A stretch of 39,504 nucleotides of DNA from a virus: the IMG/VR virus record IMGVR_UViG_3300021197_000260, positions 1 to 39,504 of that record; one strand, given 5' to 3'. This document shows positions 38,739 to 39,504 of the stretch, piece by piece. Under the pieces are notes generated by a model, which had not been told where the DNA came from, did not search any database, and saw only the letters and a program-made list of their open reading frames with translations. Made by a program: the position numbers and the translations under genes. Within the stretch, counting starts at the first letter, position 1, and each line of letters begins with the position of its first letter.

Positions 38739-39504
38739 TTATGTTATATCTACTATTTCACACACGTCACCAGAGCAAGCAAAAGTTTGACTCGACTTCG
38801 TGTTGTCTTCTTGTTCATACTCTGAAAGCTTAGTCCAGTCAATCTTTTTCGGCATGGTCTTGAGTAATTCTTTGTACTCTTCCTTGCTGCAATCTTGATA
38901 TGGAGCTTGCTGATAGGTATGGTCTGAGTGTGGTAGAAAAGATACACCTGACATTTCGTCAAAGTGTTTGTAGACAAAGGCTCCTACCTCAAGCCATTCA
39001 TCATCACGTACTGATATTGTAACTGAGGGCTTATGCTCACACCAATGGCGTTGGTAAGTAAGCCAAGTCTCTAGCTGTTCAATAGCAGTCATGTCGTTAC
39101 GTGTCGTTGCTCTCTCTGGTGCTTGTACAGGGAAGCTGAACACGGTTGTGCTGTCGCTCTTAAATACACATGGCTCATTAGGTACACCATTGTCTATCAT
39201 AAACTGTGTAAGGGGATCTTTATTATCACCTCGTACAGTACGGATGTAATATGGAGAGTGACGAGCATGTATACCACTGGCACTGTCCACCAACTGCGAG
39301 ACAGTACCCGAAGGTTTGACGCAGGTAATAGCAGCAGACTGAGGTATACCAAGCAGAGAAGCATATTCATCGTTAATGCCCACAGCGACAGTTCGTAAGT
39401 CATCTAATAGTTTCTCCAAGTTAGCGTTGACTGAGGTCATCAATGGGTTGTCCATGATACCTGTTAGCGACACACCAAGCAATCTCTCTTCTTCTGTATT
39501 ACGT
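38739..39504 (-). CDS. Class II (cobalamin-dependent) ribonucleoside-triphosphate reductase, C-terminal part
   Basis: Runs off the right edge; about 255 C-terminal residues are present, beginning NTEEERLLGVSLTGIMDNP before any start codon. Family features: CVKPSGTVSQL (loop around the active site), SASGIHARHSPYYIRTVRGD, ERATTRNDMTAIEQLE, GVSFLPHSDHTYQQAPYQD, and a C-terminal ACSGDVCEI, the swinging redox cysteine pair in C-x4-C arrangement as in adenosylcobalamin-dependent RTPR. It converts NTPs to dNTPs for phage DNA synthesis and depends on host vitamin B12. It heads the visible leftward gene set, suggesting a replication/nucleotide block upstream outside the window. Confidence 0.9.
   Translation of the reverse strand, partial: RNTEEERLLGVSLTGIMDNPLMTSVNANLEKLLDDLRTVAVGINDEYASLLGIPQSAAITCVKPSGTVSQLVDSASGIHARHSPYYIRTVRGDNKDPLTQFMIDNGVPNEPCVFKSDSTTVFSFPVQAPERATTRNDMTAIEQLETWLTYQRHWCEHKPSVTISVRDDEWLEVGAFVYKHFDEMSGVSFLPHSDHTYQQAPYQDCSKEEYKELLKTMPKKIDWTKLSEYEQEDNTKSSQTFACSGDVCEIVDIT

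Overview
The window is one large piece of a tailed-phage genome, most likely a short-tailed (podovirus-like) marine phage of an alphaproteobacterium such as a Roseobacter relative. The phage call rests on a near-complete virion module in order: small and large terminase, portal, scaffold, major capsid, decoration-like proteins, adaptor, nozzle, S74 tail fibre, ejection proteins, a LysM/lysozyme virion protein and a holin. No tape-measure protein is visible, and a P22/T7-like adaptor and nozzle pair is present. The alphaproteobacterial host is inferred from two tandem LexA boxes of the alphaproteobacterial type (GTTC-N7-GTTC) and a DUF1127 protein. A cobalamin-dependent ribonucleotide reductase fits a B12-using marine host. 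No rRNA, tRNA, CRISPR array, insertion sequence or integrase was seen.

Layout. (1) Bases 1-782, minus strand: the end of an early/metabolic gene block (gp88-like protein and small unknowns). (2) Bases 783-2006: a 1.2 kb divergent control region without a convincing gene. It is dense in repeated and palindromic sites: tandem LexA boxes, three TGTGATCACA palindromes, two AAAAAAGTGAAT elements, six GGGGTG hexamers, three AGTTTAAC octamers and two sigma70-type promoters facing the virion genes, one with a perfect 15-bp dyad over its -35. (3) Bases 2007-4717, plus: exported proteins (a lipoprotein overlapping two signal-peptide proteins) and a membrane-anchored coiled-coil protein that may be extended by a +1 frameshift. 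(4) Bases 4728-6938: a string of small, very basic, Gly/Lys-rich proteins plus two conserved hypotheticals. (5) Bases 7020-22261: DUF1127 protein, terminases, portal, a large polyvalent-like protein, scaffold, capsid, decoration proteins, adaptor and nozzle. (6) Bases 22268-37597: fibre, accessory proteins, ejection proteins, virion lysozyme and holin. (7) A bidirectional hairpin terminator at about 37604-37626. (8) Bases 37626-39504, minus: an Acb2/Tad1-like small protein, a T5orf172/GIY-YIG protein, two small membrane peptides and the 3' end of a class II ribonucleotide reductase.

The virion genes read as one tightly packed rightward transcription unit with TAATG or short overlaps. Hairpins at a few longer gaps (before the DUF1127 gene, around the capsid gene, after the DUF6447 gene) may tune expression. 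The leftward genes at both edges probably belong to one replication/host-takeover block that continues outside the window.

Most unusual points: host-SOS (LexA) sites in the phage control region; a possible cyclic-nucleotide sponge (anti-CBASS/Thoeris); a DUF1127 gene whose ribosome binding site is buried in a hairpin; a CTT-TAG recoding site; and two genes whose only plausible start is ATA in a TAATA junction. All function calls come from reading the sequence and from memory of families; no database search was run.
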